Shown here: piece by piece, positions 54,868 through 64,000 of the stretch
Layout of the letters: every line of letters starts with the position of its first letter
Numbering within the stretch: position 1 is the first letter of the stretch
From: Blattamonas nauphoetae
Lineage: Eukaryota > Preaxostyla > Oxymonadida
Direction of reading: 5' to 3'
Assembly: GCA_033064195.1 (NCBI GenBank)
Contig: JARBJD010000081.1
Span: 186,001 to 250,000, forward strand
DNA: 64,000 bases
Translations under genes and position numbers: made by a program
Notes under the pieces: generated by a model
Told to the model about the DNA's origin: nothing
The model's input: the letters and a program-made list of their open reading frames with translations, nothing else
The model's database searches: none

Positions 54868-57726
54868 CTACAAGTTCGAGAAGGGATCTTTCAGTTCTTC
54901 CTTCTTGTCCTCTTTCGATTGTCCGTCGAGTTTGGTCAGAATCTGTGGGAAGGTCGGCCGTTGATCTGGTTCAACGAGCAGACATTGTTCGATCAGATCA
55001 CGAATCGACGAGTCTGCGATCTTTTGAAGCGGAAGAGCCATTCCAGCAGCCAGGTTCCGATGAGCATTCACTGCGTCGATCTCTCCGAAAGGGACAAGAC
55101 CAGTCTCAATCTCCCACAGGATCAAGCCGAGCCGAAAAACCATGACTTTCGATTTCCCAACATCTTCATTCATTTCTCCCTCCTTCTCGCCTTGTTCTGG
55201 CGCTCGCCAACGAATCTCTTCAATCCCATCTTTCACTCCTGAATGACTCACTGACGGTTGAGTGTTGTTCGGGAGCGATGGCATGTCTTGTTCTTGTTTC
55301 TTCTCCACTTCAGATTCAACTCGAAGGAACACTGAGTCGGCTCGGTTCAGAAGAATCCAGTGAGGAGATATTCGAGTCCCAGTTTCCAGATTCTGATTCT
55401 CAACCATCTTCGTCATGCCTCGAACGATCTTCCTCTCAATCTCTCTCCTCTTCCCCTCTGCCACTCCTTCTCCTTTGTGGATCCGATTGTACAGTGTGTC
55501 CTGACCATCCACCATCACAAGGGCGAACTCGCCTTCACAGCTCATCGCTTCAACATGATTCGTCGCGGGGGCACTTCTCACTTCCATTTTCGGCTCAAAA
55601 TCCTTCTGCGTGGACAGCGGATGATTCCGCGAGATCAGACCATTGTCCTCGTTGTCCATGTTCAGTGCGAACAGCCCATCAGTCGATTGATTCACTAGAC
55701 ACTCACATTCAACCTTTGCATCAACCTCACCAAGCTCTTGCTGTTCGGAAAGGGTGGACGAGAGATCGTTTGAGGCTTTCTTCTTTCGGCGCCAGACGAG
55801 GATGAGGACGACAATGAACAAGGCGAGGAGGAGGAGGACAGAGCAGACAATCACAGGAATCAGCCAAGGAAGGGATTTCTGGAGTGCTTGAGCCTTCCGA
55901 TCTTTCAGACTCGCAAGGAACGTGAACGAGTCGGTGTGCTCGCCCATTCCGAACACGATGCATGCGGTCCATTTCTCGTCCAACGAGAGCGAGGAGAGAT
56001 CGGACGATGGGATGGTCAGAGTGATGTTTGTCTCGTTCCACGATTCAACTGATGAAAAGGAGAGAGGAATCAGAACTGGATCGTTGTTCGACTTCGATTT
56101 CGATGATGGCGATTCAGAAACTTCCAGTTGAAGATCACACGGAATCAACTTCGCTCCAACAATCACAACTGAGAACGAGTCTTTACTCTTCGACAGTGTG
56201 CTCGTGCTGGTCTCTCCATCCAGAGTTGCAACAAAATGAGGCGATTTCAGCTCACTTCCATTCAGATGAACTGAACAGTCTGACGTTGATGAGATCCAAT
56301 GATCTTCTGACGTGTCTGATGACGACGGAGTGATCGAAATCGATCCTGAATGACACATCACATCTTGTTGAGCTGAAGGGAATGAACTGAATCGTTGACC
56401 ATTGCTCAGAATCTGCGTCGAGGTCAGCGACAGATTGCTCGACTCCATCCAAATCTCTCCCATCCCAATCGACGAGAACTCACACGAATGTGTTTCCATC
56501 TCAGCGTCGTGCAGTTTGATCAGCCCAGTCTCCCACCAACACAACCCTTGAATCCCATCCACCAGAGCGGACGACGATGGAATACCAGAGATCAGAACTT
56601 CGAGGAGCACCAATTTCCCTTCATGAACATCAATCAACACGAACGAAGGATCCCCAGCTTCCACATTCACTCTGATCTTCTCCATCTCCAGCGTCCCCGA
56701 AACAGAGATCAGGCCAGTCGAGTCGCCAGCGGAGGCTGAAGAAGGGACAGTGAGAGTGGGCGTTCCAGCGTGCTTCTCAAACACAATAATCGTTCCCTTC
56801 GCGATTCCGATCGACGACAAGAGAGACACCGTCTCCACCAACTTCAGCACGACGCTTGGCGACGAATACGCATCAACAATCTTCCAAGCAGTGTTGATCG
56901 AAGAACAAGGACGAACAGAATCCCCACAGAACTTCGCATCGGCATGAAACGAGTCGTTCACAAACAGCGTCAGAGGATTGGGACAAGTGCCTGTTTGGAG
57001 TGTCAGATGTGTTGAAGGAATCGAGAAAGTTGAGTCTCTGTGTATCACAGAGAGGAGAGGATACGAAGTGTCGAATTGGAGAGTGTCTGGCCAGCCGAGC
57101 GCCAGTTCGGCGGACGAACCTGAACTTGTCGAGTTGAACGTCACTTCGATTGGATCGTCGATGCCATCCAGCGAGACAAGGAACGTCTCGCCAACAGGAA
57201 GACCTGATCCGTCCAGAATGAGATGAGACGTTGTGTGTGTCGTTGTGGAAAAGGGAATGGATGCGACTGAGAGGGATGGAGGAGGTGGAACACGAAAGAA
57301 GATGCGGCCATCCAAGACTGTCTTCAGATCAGTGACATCGCATTGTGTGATTTCGTATCGTTTCGTCGATTGCAGGACCGACTGAGTGGACGAGAGGGTG
57401 TGGGTCTCCCCACCCGTCTCGGATGTGGTGCCGGAGAGGTCAAACTCAGGCCCAACGTGAATGTCGAATTCGTTCACTTCGACGCACGTGAGAGTGAACT
57501 CAGTTGATGATGGGAATCCAAACGGACTGGGTGATGGGAATCCAAACGCAGTGAGGGTGAGAATCACTTCGTCAGTGTCCAAGAGGTTCAGCGTGGAGGA
57601 GGCAGATTTGAGAAGAGATGGGACCTGGAACATTGCGTTGATTTGTTCGACAAGCAGGGTTGATGATGAGAGCATAAGAACTAAGTAAGTTCTCCCATAC
57701 GACAACAGTCCTGAGGGACGAATCAT
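54868..57726 (-). CDS. Middle domain, TM helix and kinase-like tail of the 54.9-60.3 kb surface protein
   Basis: Open frame of 952 codons. Reliable from about VPSLLKS onward; the first ~35 codons from the ATG at 57726 may be intron or wrong frame. It has a CGDSVRPC module, a second beta-rich region, one TM helix at about residues 650-670, a basic stop-transfer WRRKKK, and a C-terminal kinase C-lobe ending EELKDPFSNL. The lobe has the EIDAVNAHRN and CLLVEPDQRPTF phrases of kinase helices G-I, without catalytic HRD or DFG. Confidence 0.75.
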   Translation of the reverse strand: MIRPSGLLSYGRTYLVLMLSSSTLLVEQINAMFQVPSLLKSASSTLNLLDTDEVILTLTAFGFPSPSPFGFPSSTEFTLTCVEVNEFDIHVGPEFDLSGTTSETGGETHTLSSTQSVLQSTKRYEITQCDVTDLKTVLDGRIFFRVPPPPSLSVASIPFSTTTHTTSHLILDGSGLPVGETFLVSLDGIDDPIEVTFNSTSSGSSAELALGWPDTLQFDTSYPLLSVIHRDSTFSIPSTHLTLQTGTCPNPLTLFVNDSFHADAKFCGDSVRPCSSINTAWKIVDAYSSPSVVLKLVETVSLLSSIGIAKGTIIVFEKHAGTPTLTVPSSASAGDSTGLISVSGTLEMEKIRVNVEAGDPSFVLIDVHEGKLVLLEVLISGIPSSSALVDGIQGLCWWETGLIKLHDAEMETHSCEFSSIGMGEIWMESSNLSLTSTQILSNGQRFSSFPSAQQDVMCHSGSISITPSSSDTSEDHWISSTSDCSVHLNGSELKSPHFVATLDGETSTSTLSKSKDSFSVVIVGAKLIPCDLQLEVSESPSSKSKSNNDPVLIPLSFSSVESWNETNITLTIPSSDLSSLSLDEKWTACIVFGMGEHTDSFTFLASLKDRKAQALQKSLPWLIPVIVCSVLLLLALFIVVLILVWRRKKKASNDLSSTLSEQQELGEVDAKVECECLVNQSTDGLFALNMDNEDNGLISRNHPLSTQKDFEPKMEVRSAPATNHVEAMSCEGEFALVMVDGQDTLYNRIHKGEGVAEGKRREIERKIVRGMTKMVENQNLETGTRISPHWILLNRADSVFLRVESEVEKKQEQDMPSLPNNTQPSVSHSGVKDGIEEIRWRAPEQGEKEGEMNEDVGKSKVMVFRLGLILWEIETGLVPFGEIDAVNAHRNLAAGMALPLQKIADSSIRDLIEQCLLVEPDQRPTFPQILTKLDGQSKEDKKEELKDPFSNL

Positions 57727-59560
57727 TATTTTGTGCGAAGATGTCGTTTCTGTGTTTGATGTAGTTGAGCTCTGCTTTGATGTTGGTCAGTTTTGGCACT
57801 GCTGGTACTTCGAACGACAGACCAATCATTCTGCCCGCTTTGCTTAAGAGTGAGTGGTGCCACCACGTCCAGTCTGGCTCTGTCTCTTCTTCGAAAATGA
57901 GCTCGTTGCTTGTTTGTTGTATGATACTTGTCTTCACATCAACGATCGAATATTGGGTTGAAGACGAGAGAGAAGCAACGCTGGGATTGGCGAGGGCGAT
58001 TGTCACTGTTCCACCTGTTTCGGAGAATGACACTTTCTCTGTCACACTTTCATATCCAGACCAAGTTTCGAGTGCCATGTCGTATTGCCTCCCCGTTCCC
58101 GTGAACACTCCCCCAAACGACAGAACAAGCTCGTACCCATTCCCATCCCCATTCACCTGCTTCTTTTGGGTGACAGAGGTGATTGATGGACCAATCCATT
58201 CGGGATAAAGTGTTTCGGCATATTGAAGTCCACAATGTGGTTGGGCGGATGTTGAGAAACAGTCGAAAAACTGATTGTTCGAGAGGCCTGTTGTATCTAA
58301 GAAGGCGCAATCACTCACATGAATGCTTTCCGGGGGTCTGGTGCAGATATTGTCTTCGAAGAGCACATCTGTCACGACGATCGAGCCTGTCGACAGTTCT
58401 TGATAGAAATAGAGTCCTCCAGTGTCCAATCCTTCGTTGTTGGAGAGCGTGCAGTTGTCGAAGCGACAGTCGCCGTTGACATTGATGCAAACGGAGCTCG
58501 TTGCGAGGTAAGTGAAGCCTTCTGTCCTTCGTACACCCGTGAACGAGCACTGGGCGACTGTCACAGGACTGTAACACTGAGCATAGAAATGTCCACCCCA
58601 ATATCCATAGTTATCCAGGAATTCGCAATTGAAGAGAGTGAAAGAGAATTGGTTGCTGCCACTGGGGGGATCGTAGAAAATGAGGCATATCCCTCCTCCG
58701 TACGAAGAATCGGATGTGGAACGGCATCTTTCGAATGAGCTGTGCTTCACAACAACATCAGCGCGATAACACAGCAACCAGATAGCAGTACCATCACCGG
58801 CTGGATGAACAGCGGTCAGATCGGAGAAGGTGCAGGAGATGACCCACACCTGATTGTGGACCGTCTGATCATCGGAATCTTGCTCATGCTTGATTCTGGT
58901 TGTGCCTGAAGTGTATTTTGTGATGGTCAAGCCTTCTTGGGGCATCGGTTCGGTGATTTTTGGAGGCGCTTCGTTGGTGACGCAGGATGAGAACGAACAG
59001 TTCGAAAGGAGAGACGATCCAGCCCAGTCCAACCCAATTCCACTTGTCCCGCAAAGATGATTCGTCGATTCCGACACCGACACTCCAATCAGCCGCTGCG
59101 TCAGAAACGAACACGAAGGAGACGATCTTGTGTTCACGCGCGTGCTCGTCATGTTGGTCAGAGAGGACTCCGACAGAGACACAGAGCATCCAACAACCCC
59201 AGACAGACCATTCCCCGAACAAGTCCCAAAATCGAAAAGCGGGCCTGTTCCCACCACCAAATGCTTCGAGTTCACGTTCACGCCTGTTCCAACAATCCAC
59301 ATCGTGCCAACTCCAAATTCATCGGAATGTCCTTCCTCATTTGAAGTCATGCGCAATGAAGACGACAAAAATCGTGCTCCACTCACCAGAGGCAGCAGAG
59401 ACGACCATTCTGAAGATGAGCGATGGCTGCAACTGATAATCGACACAGACACTGATGATTCCAGGCCTGAATCCCCAATCACAAACGGGGACGTGTCAGC
59501 GCTCGACGTGATCTCACAACGAGAAACCACAAATGTCGACGAGCGGATCAGACTCACGGC
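57572..59560 (-). CDS. Beta-helix segment of the 54.9-60.3 kb surface protein
   Basis: About 660 open codons of right-handed beta-helix type with a Ser/Cys/Gly-rich repeat pattern (SLLSNCSFSSC, GGLYFYQELSTGSIVV, CQFTG-like turns), then an Ig-like or fibronectin-like stretch (ETWSGYESVTEKVSF, YSIVDVKTSI). The last ~30 codons are uncertain because the adjoining frame continues the protein from VPSLLKSASSTLNL. Confidence 0.7.
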   Translation of the reverse strand, partial: AVSLIRSSTFVVSRCEITSSADTSPFVIGDSGLESSVSVSIISCSHRSSSEWSSLLPLVSGARFLSSSLRMTSNEEGHSDEFGVGTMWIVGTGVNVNSKHLVVGTGPLFDFGTCSGNGLSGVVGCSVSLSESSLTNMTSTRVNTRSSPSCSFLTQRLIGVSVSESTNHLCGTSGIGLDWAGSSLLSNCSFSSCVTNEAPPKITEPMPQEGLTITKYTSGTTRIKHEQDSDDQTVHNQVWVISCTFSDLTAVHPAGDGTAIWLLCYRADVVVKHSSFERCRSTSDSSYGGGICLIFYDPPSGSNQFSFTLFNCEFLDNYGYWGGHFYAQCYSPVTVAQCSFTGVRRTEGFTYLATSSVCINVNGDCRFDNCTLSNNEGLDTGGLYFYQELSTGSIVVTDVLFEDNICTRPPESIHVSDCAFLDTTGLSNNQFFDCFSTSAQPHCGLQYAETLYPEWIGPSITSVTQKKQVNGDGNGYELVLSFGGVFTGTGRQYDMALETWSGYESVTEKVSFSETGGTVTIALANPSVASLSSSTQYSIVDVKTSIIQQTSNELIFEEETEPDWTWWHHSLLSKAGRMIGLSFEVPAVPKLTNIKAELNYIKHRNDIFAQNNDSSLRTVVVWENLLSSYALIINPACRTNQRNVPGPISSQICLLHAEPLGH

Positions 59561-59884
59561 CAGGGATCTGAGTAGGTCTGTAGATTACTGCAGAAGGTGT
59601 GATCATGGATCAGACCTCACGAAACTGAGGGTCTGATCCGTTTCCTAATTAGGAGTATCGATTTTCCTCATTTTCCATTTTCTCACTTCATTTTCTTCAT
59701 CGGATCGGTTCAACTCAAGCAATAAACAATCAATTATGACCAGATTGCCTCTCGAATGGTCGATTAGACTCATTTCACAGTTTTTTTCGAAAGTAAACTC
59801 TCTTTTAATGAAACAGTCTGTTAAGAACAAAAATTAGGTCTGATCAATGAAGGTCTGATCGATCAGATCCTTCTCAGGTCCCTG
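59561..59884. mobile_element. Non-autonomous hAT-type MITE, 324 bp
   Basis: The element is flanked by perfect 8-bp direct repeats CTCACGGC (59553-59560 and 59885-59892), the size made by hAT transposases. Its ends are inverted repeats: CAGGGATCTGAGTAGG on the left and CAGGGACCTGAGAAGG on the right (reverse complement), 14 of 16 matching, with the CAGGG start common in hAT elements. It codes for nothing. Inside are several GGTCTGAT units and a hairpin (GGATCAGACC/GGTCTGATCC). Its insertion interrupts the surface-protein gene, and removal restores the frame exactly. Confidence 0.88.
59607..59639. repeat. Inner hairpin of the MITE
   Basis: A perfect 10-bp inverted repeat, GGATCAGACC and GGTCTGATCC, around a short loop. 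The same GGTCTGAT unit recurs near the other end of the element (59837-59866), so it is probably the subterminal transposase-binding repeat. Confidence 0.7.
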
Positions 59885-60451
59885 CTCACGGCGGTATCTC
59901 GCGTGTTCGCAAATAATCTCACTTCATCAACACTCAACGTGCTGTTCCACACATCAAACATCACAGAAAGTCCCTTTGTGCAGCCATCTCCATGATTGTC
60001 TGGATGTTGTGAATTGTTTGTTTGCCCCAGATTGTACATGCTGTCTCGGTGAGAGATCGTCGATGATAATCCTGATATGTCCATATTTCGAGAGTGGATG
60101 TGGATCTCATGTGCATGATAGACACCGTTCGGGAGAATCACTGAAGATGGTGCAGATAACATCGGTTCGTTTGGTTCGTTCAAGCCATTCTCCAGGAAAG
60201 TAGCGACATCCCGGGAAGCATCAATGTGATAGTGCTTGATCGATGGAGAGATAGATGAAACCCACGAGAGGGTGACAGTGAACACGAACAGAGTTGGGAT
60301 CATCGAGATCAAATAATGGTTTCATCAACATCATCCATCTCAAGATTCATCTCCACAACATCACTCTCACTTTGAATCAAAGAAACTGACTCATTAAAAT
60401 CAATCGATGAAATGAATCAGGATTCCTGAGACCCGATGGGTCGTTCTTGAA

Positions 60452-62612
60452 CAGTGTAGTCGGAACGACTTGGTTTGAAGTCATATGACTTACTTTTGAC
60501 TTTTTTTCTCATGACTTAAGACCAAGTCATTTTTGTGTAAAACGAAGTCATTTGTCACTTTTCACCCCATCATTTGGGCTTGATCTTGAAATGAATCTTA
60601 AACTTTCGTCGTTGGCTCTTCCTCTCGCACAAAAACCAGATTCTCTCCAAAATGAACCAAATATCAGCAGTTCAGACACTCAAAAGACTTCTTCAATACA
60701 AGACGATGTTTACGTTCCTCCCAAGCACATTCGCGAGGCTATGTTTGAACCACACAGTCTGATGCCAAACGATTTGAGTGAATCGGTATGGGAAAACTTT
60801 GGAGGAAATGGCCTTCGATGTAAGGTTTGTTGCAAGTGGATTCCCAAAAGAGGGGGGAATATGGACCATCTGATCCACACTCCTGTCAAAATCAAGCAAA
60901 AAAAGGCGATCATTCAACATGTGACCTCGAAAAGTCACTATTCTTCGCTGGGACAAACTGTGATGCAAATTGACAATCGACTGGGTAAAATGATGGAATC
61001 ACTCAAACAAAAACACAACAAAACCTTATCAGACCGAATTTATCAACTTCACTGGTTGATGAAGGAGGAAATAGCGATTTCCAAACTTCCTTCATTAGTA
61101 TCACTTTGTCGTGACATTGACTCGGAACTGGGACTAAAGCAACATACCCTCACATCAAAGGATGTCCAAACAAGACTAACGGAAGCGATTGGTCATGTTC
61201 TAAATGAGGATTGTCTTCAACAACTACGGTCAGCACATTGCTTCTCACTTATTGTTGACGAAGCAACGGATGTCATGCATCACAGTCAGCTGGCTGTGAT
61301 TGGGCAATTTTGGGACGGTCATGAAATAAAATGTCATCTACTCGGAATACGACAGATGGGGTTGTCAGGATCAACGTCTGACGAAATGATCCGTGTTATT
61401 CTAGATCTCCTGAAAGACAATGAAATCGATCATCAAAAAATGGTCGGCTTCGCATCAGATGGAGCCAACTCAATGATTGGGGCCCACAATGGGGTAGCCA
61501 CACAGCTCAGACGTCTCATTCCGCACCTTATTACAACACATTGTGCCGCCCACCGACTTGCTCTTCTTCTAGTGGGACACCTACATCAAACAAAGGGTAT
61601 TTTTGGGGACACGGTCAAACAAATCCGTCAAACATTCGATTACATCTCCCACCACTCAAAACGAAAGGCCAAGTTCGAAGAAATGCAAAAGAGTGAACCA
61701 GGACATCACCACGCTCTGGCAGACGTTGTTGTTACAAGGTGGCTCAGTCTTTCAAAATGCGTTTCACTCCTCCTCAACGAATTCAGGCCCATCATGCTGC
61801 TTCTACATGACAAGACGTTCTGCGATGATGAGAAGGTGAAAGAATTAAGAAATGGAATGACGTGGACCTTTGTGGCAGACGTGTGTATTCTGGATTCACT
61901 CCTTCAAACACTTTCACTGGTATCAAGAGAAATGCAAAGCGAACTTTTTGATCTCTGGCAACTCCACGCTATTATCCTCGACTGTTCATCCACGTTGAGG
62001 GAAACAAAGGAAAAATGAAGGTATCTGAAGACACTAAAAGAAAAAAGAATTCAGTTTGTTGGCCTTCTCCCCCAATTCGACGAAACTATCGAAAGTCAAC
62101 AAGAAGAACGAGCCTCTCATCTCTTCGATTGTGTTCTCACGCAAATGGTTGAAAGATTCCCCCCCTCATCAGAACTGGTTGGTTTTGAATTTCTTCAGCA
62201 TGGGCAAGCTCAAGGGCTGTATCGTGACTTTACACATAACGTCGGAACAGTTTTTTCAAAATTCAGAACATTTTTCCCCCCCTCCACCACTCGGGAAACA
62301 GTTGAAGCGGAATGGACTGTTTTGGTCCAATCTCTAAAGCGGCATGGAACAAGGATAACATCAGAGAAAGATCTTGCAAGACACTTCGCTGTTGATCCTG
62401 AGATCACGCGCAACTATCCTTCTATCAAAATGCTCGCACAGATATATCTCACTATCCCCACCACCAGTGTATCTGCGGAGAGAATTGTTTCGACTTTGAA
62501 AAGAGTAAAAACAAGATTGAGAAACAGATTCCATTCCAATACTTTGAATGCTGTCCTCCGAGCTGCGCACGGACCGGAACGACTCACACCAGATCAAGTC
62601 TCACGAGAGTAG
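60452..62612 (+). mobile_element. hAT-superfamily DNA transposon (right end not found)
   Basis: The left end is probably at 60452, where CAGTGTAGTCGGAACGAC begins; CAGTG is a usual hAT start. Just inside are several copies of AAGTCAT/ATGACTT (60478-60553), typical of subterminal binding repeats. The element carries a hAT transposase. No matching inverted repeat or 8-bp duplication was found downstream to 64000, so the right end is lost, diverged or beyond recognition. The end given here is only the end of the coding region. It sits 140 bp upstream of the start of the surface-protein gene at 60312. Confidence 0.75.
60591..62612 (+). pseudogene. hAT transposase with one in-frame stop
   Basis: One frame runs 60591-62612 (673 codon positions) with a single TGA at 62016-62018. 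A zinc-finger-like region comes first (CKVCCKWIPKR, then HLIH and KSHYSS). The hAT catalytic core has IVDEATDVMHHSQ (first Asp), FASDGANSMIG (second Asp), and THCAAHRLAL. The C-terminal dimerisation domain is clear: YPSIKMLAQIYLTIPTTSVS, AERIVSTLKRVKTRLRN. It resembles transposases of the DUF4371/ZMYM-related hAT branch. ATG 60591 (MNLKLSSL) was taken as start. The stop separates the core from the dimerisation domain, so this copy is probably inactive. Confidence 0.88.
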
Positions 62613-64000
62613 TATAGTAGACGATTTGGGAACCAGATTGAAATAGTCGTTGAAATTAGAAACGAAAAGTCAATTCCGATTGACCATTTCTAAATCTTGT
62701 ATTAAAAGGAATTTAGGCCATTTCAATGATGCCAATATTTGACCTAAATTCCAAAAATATATCCAATATTTCGACCTCATTTTAATCGTCAATTTTGAAG
62801 CAAATTTTGGTCATATTCCAAAAATGTTGTCACTTTTTTCGATGTTTTTTCACTTTTGAACTCGAACAAAGTGAATCCAACTTGAGAACCACTTCGAAAA
62901 TAATCAAAAAAATTTCTAAAATGTCGGAGACGATGTGAGTCGTCGATCAAAACAATCCTGATGAAAATCGGTTGAGAATTCGTGGAGCTACGTACCGAAC
63001 AGTGGTCGAAAAAGTTACCAAAAAGTCGATTTTCAGAACTTGCTTAAAACTGCTGCTATATGGCTCAAATACACCTCAAACACCTTCTAAAATTACAAAA
63101 TCGATTTCAGAAGGTGAAGTTCGCGATAAAAAACACTTTTGGGATTTTTGGTTAGATCAAGGCCGGATCGGGATTTTTCTAGATCAACCCATATTCCATT
63201 TTTCGAGTTTCTCCGAATTTTAAAAAAAATGTATGCGCTTCCAGCACTTCACTTTTTAGGATCACTTTTGCCTCCTATTTGCGTTTTTACACTTCATTTC
63301 ACTCGGAGTCGCCTTTTGGCGGCTCTTCGAACGTTCACTTTTGCACCTCATCTTTCACCACTTTTTTCGTCAGTTTTCGTTTTTTGCGTTAGATTTTTCG
63401 TTTTCTTCGCATTCGCGTCCTTCCGACGCTTTTCCTAGGTTTCCGACCACCTCACCTTCATAGTCGTCTTTTTTTACACGCACCTTTTTTGCACCGCATT
63501 TTCACCAACTTTTCACTCATATCGATTTTTGCCCCGATTTTCTCACATCACATCTTCTTTCTCACCTTTCGAGGAGGGAGTACTGAATTTTCGCGACACT
63601 TTTGACGACTAATTTTTTCATAATGTTGGTTTTTCATGTTTCTCACACTCAACTTTTGATCTTGTTTGTTTCATGCACAGCCACTTCAACGCTTTTCACT
63701 GCTCATTTCGCTCGTCTGGTTTTCACTTTAATTACTTCGACTTTCCTCGTCACTTCACCAATCTCACGAGCATTCTTTCGACCGTCTACACCTCACGAGC
63801 ACATCACAACAACTCATTTTTCGTCGACTTTTTCTCTTAATTAGACCAAATGAAGGTGAATGAAGCTAAAATGAAGTGGGCAAGTATGATAGTGAATGGT
63901 GAAATGGAAATAGTGAAAATGGTGGGTAAGTATTGAGATTTACGAACGTGTTCAGACAAATTTCACAAAAAAAGAGAAAAAAAGAGTGATTGAAGTGAGA
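62613..64000. other. Non-coding, AT-rich region
   Basis: About 1.4 kb without a convincing gene. Short frames at 62972-63223, 63139-63438 and 63602-63844 are low-complexity. From about 63200 on, the plus strand is strongly pyrimidine-rich with recurrent TTTTCGTC/CACTTTT phrases. A 10-bp inverted repeat lies at 62708-62752. It may include the decayed right part of the hAT element. Confidence 0.4.
62708..62752. repeat. Short inverted repeat
   Basis: GGAATTTAGG (62708-62717) and CCTAAATTCC (62743-62752) are perfect inverted copies 25 bp apart. Purpose unknown; it could be the end of a small element. Confidence 0.6.

Larger units (their letters stand above)
54868..60312 (-). pseudogene. Beta-helix / TM / kinase-like surface protein with MITE insertion and a frame change
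   Basis: Segments on the minus strand: 60312-59885 (signal peptide MISMIPTLFVFTVTLSWVSS, then NSTLSVDEVRLFANTRDTAVS), a 324-bp MITE, 59560-57572 (beta-helix, e.g. SSYGGGICLIF, CSFTGVRRTE) and 57726-54868 (middle domain, CGDSVRPC, TM helix WLIPVIVCSVLLLLALFIVV, WRRKKK, kinase-like lobe). Removing the MITE and one 8-bp repeat gives RDTAVSLIRSSTFVV in frame. The second change of frame, near 57.6-57.7 kb, could be an ~80-nt GT..AG intron (TV|VPSLLKS) or an indel. Kinase signs: RWRAPE and LGLILWEIETGLVPF are kept; the HRD site reads RISPHWILLN and DFG reads LRVE. Full length would be about 1,690 residues. Confidence 0.78.

Noticed and set aside
59130-59636. Plus frames across 58987-59636
   Set aside because: Antisense to the beta-helix segment; crosses the MITE edge without any coding signal.
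59561-62612. MITE as a deletion product of the neighbouring hAT element
   Set aside because: Both look hAT-type, but their ends and inner repeats differ (GGTCTGAT against ATGACTT), so they belong to different families.
62972-63844. Three plus frames of 80-99 codons in the right flank
   Set aside because: Low-complexity, Phe/Thr/Ser-rich because of pyrimidine skew; no start context or domain.
1-64000. CRISPR arrays, bacterial-style operons, rRNA genes, virus-like elements
   Set aside because: None seen. Repeats present are protein-module repeats, transposon ends and one TG tract.

Overview
The window looks like nuclear DNA of a gene-dense, intron-bearing protist that uses the standard genetic code. 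Very short GT..AG introns (about 28-90 nt), large families of beta-helix surface proteins and armadillo-like proteins, and a retained intraflagellar transport gene fit an oxymonad (Preaxostyla), perhaps Blattamonas. That placement is inference from gene families and intron style; no marker gene here proves it. I saw no retrovirus-like, Polinton-like or other virus-derived element.

Layout. 1-10977 (minus): one giant beta-helix, single-TM, kinase-like gene running off the left edge, cut by a pogo-like DNA transposon (3154-5201) and carrying a second frame break near 6.8-6.9 kb. 11.2-14.5 kb: small and poorly known genes, including an armadillo-like protein and a multipass membrane protein. 14.8-34.2 kb: a housekeeping block with an R3H protein, a large ARM-type protein, tRNA-Arg(CCT), Aquarius, IFT46, a CDK, RBX1, VPS24/CHMP3, SND1/Tudor-SN and a CH-like/coiled-coil tail-anchored protein. 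34.4-36.2 kb: two PHO80-type cyclin-like genes. 36.9-52.4 kb: three paralogues of a roughly 1,050-residue helical protein, two facing each other across a second beta-helix/kinase-like gene (40721-44504). 52.9-54.3 kb: an ordinary protein kinase. 54.9-60.3 kb (minus): a third beta-helix/kinase-like gene carrying a 324-bp hAT-type MITE. 60.4-62.6 kb: a hAT transposon with a broken transposase. 62.6-64 kb: no gene seen.

Exon models for R3H, ARM, Aquarius, IFT46, CDK, VPS24, SND1, the tail-anchored protein, helical copies 1 and 2 and the 52.9-kb kinase were joined by hand at GT..AG sites. In each the phases agree and the total coding length divides by three.

How genes may work together: the beta-helix/kinase-like genes encode predicted cell-surface proteins with a large outside domain, one membrane helix and a cytosolic kinase C-lobe that lacks the usual catalytic residues. 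All three copies here have at least one reading-frame problem and two carry transposon insertions whose removal restores the frame exactly, so this is an accessory, fast-changing family set between conserved genes. The CDK and the two cyclin-like genes are within 10 kb of each other, but nothing here shows that they are partners.
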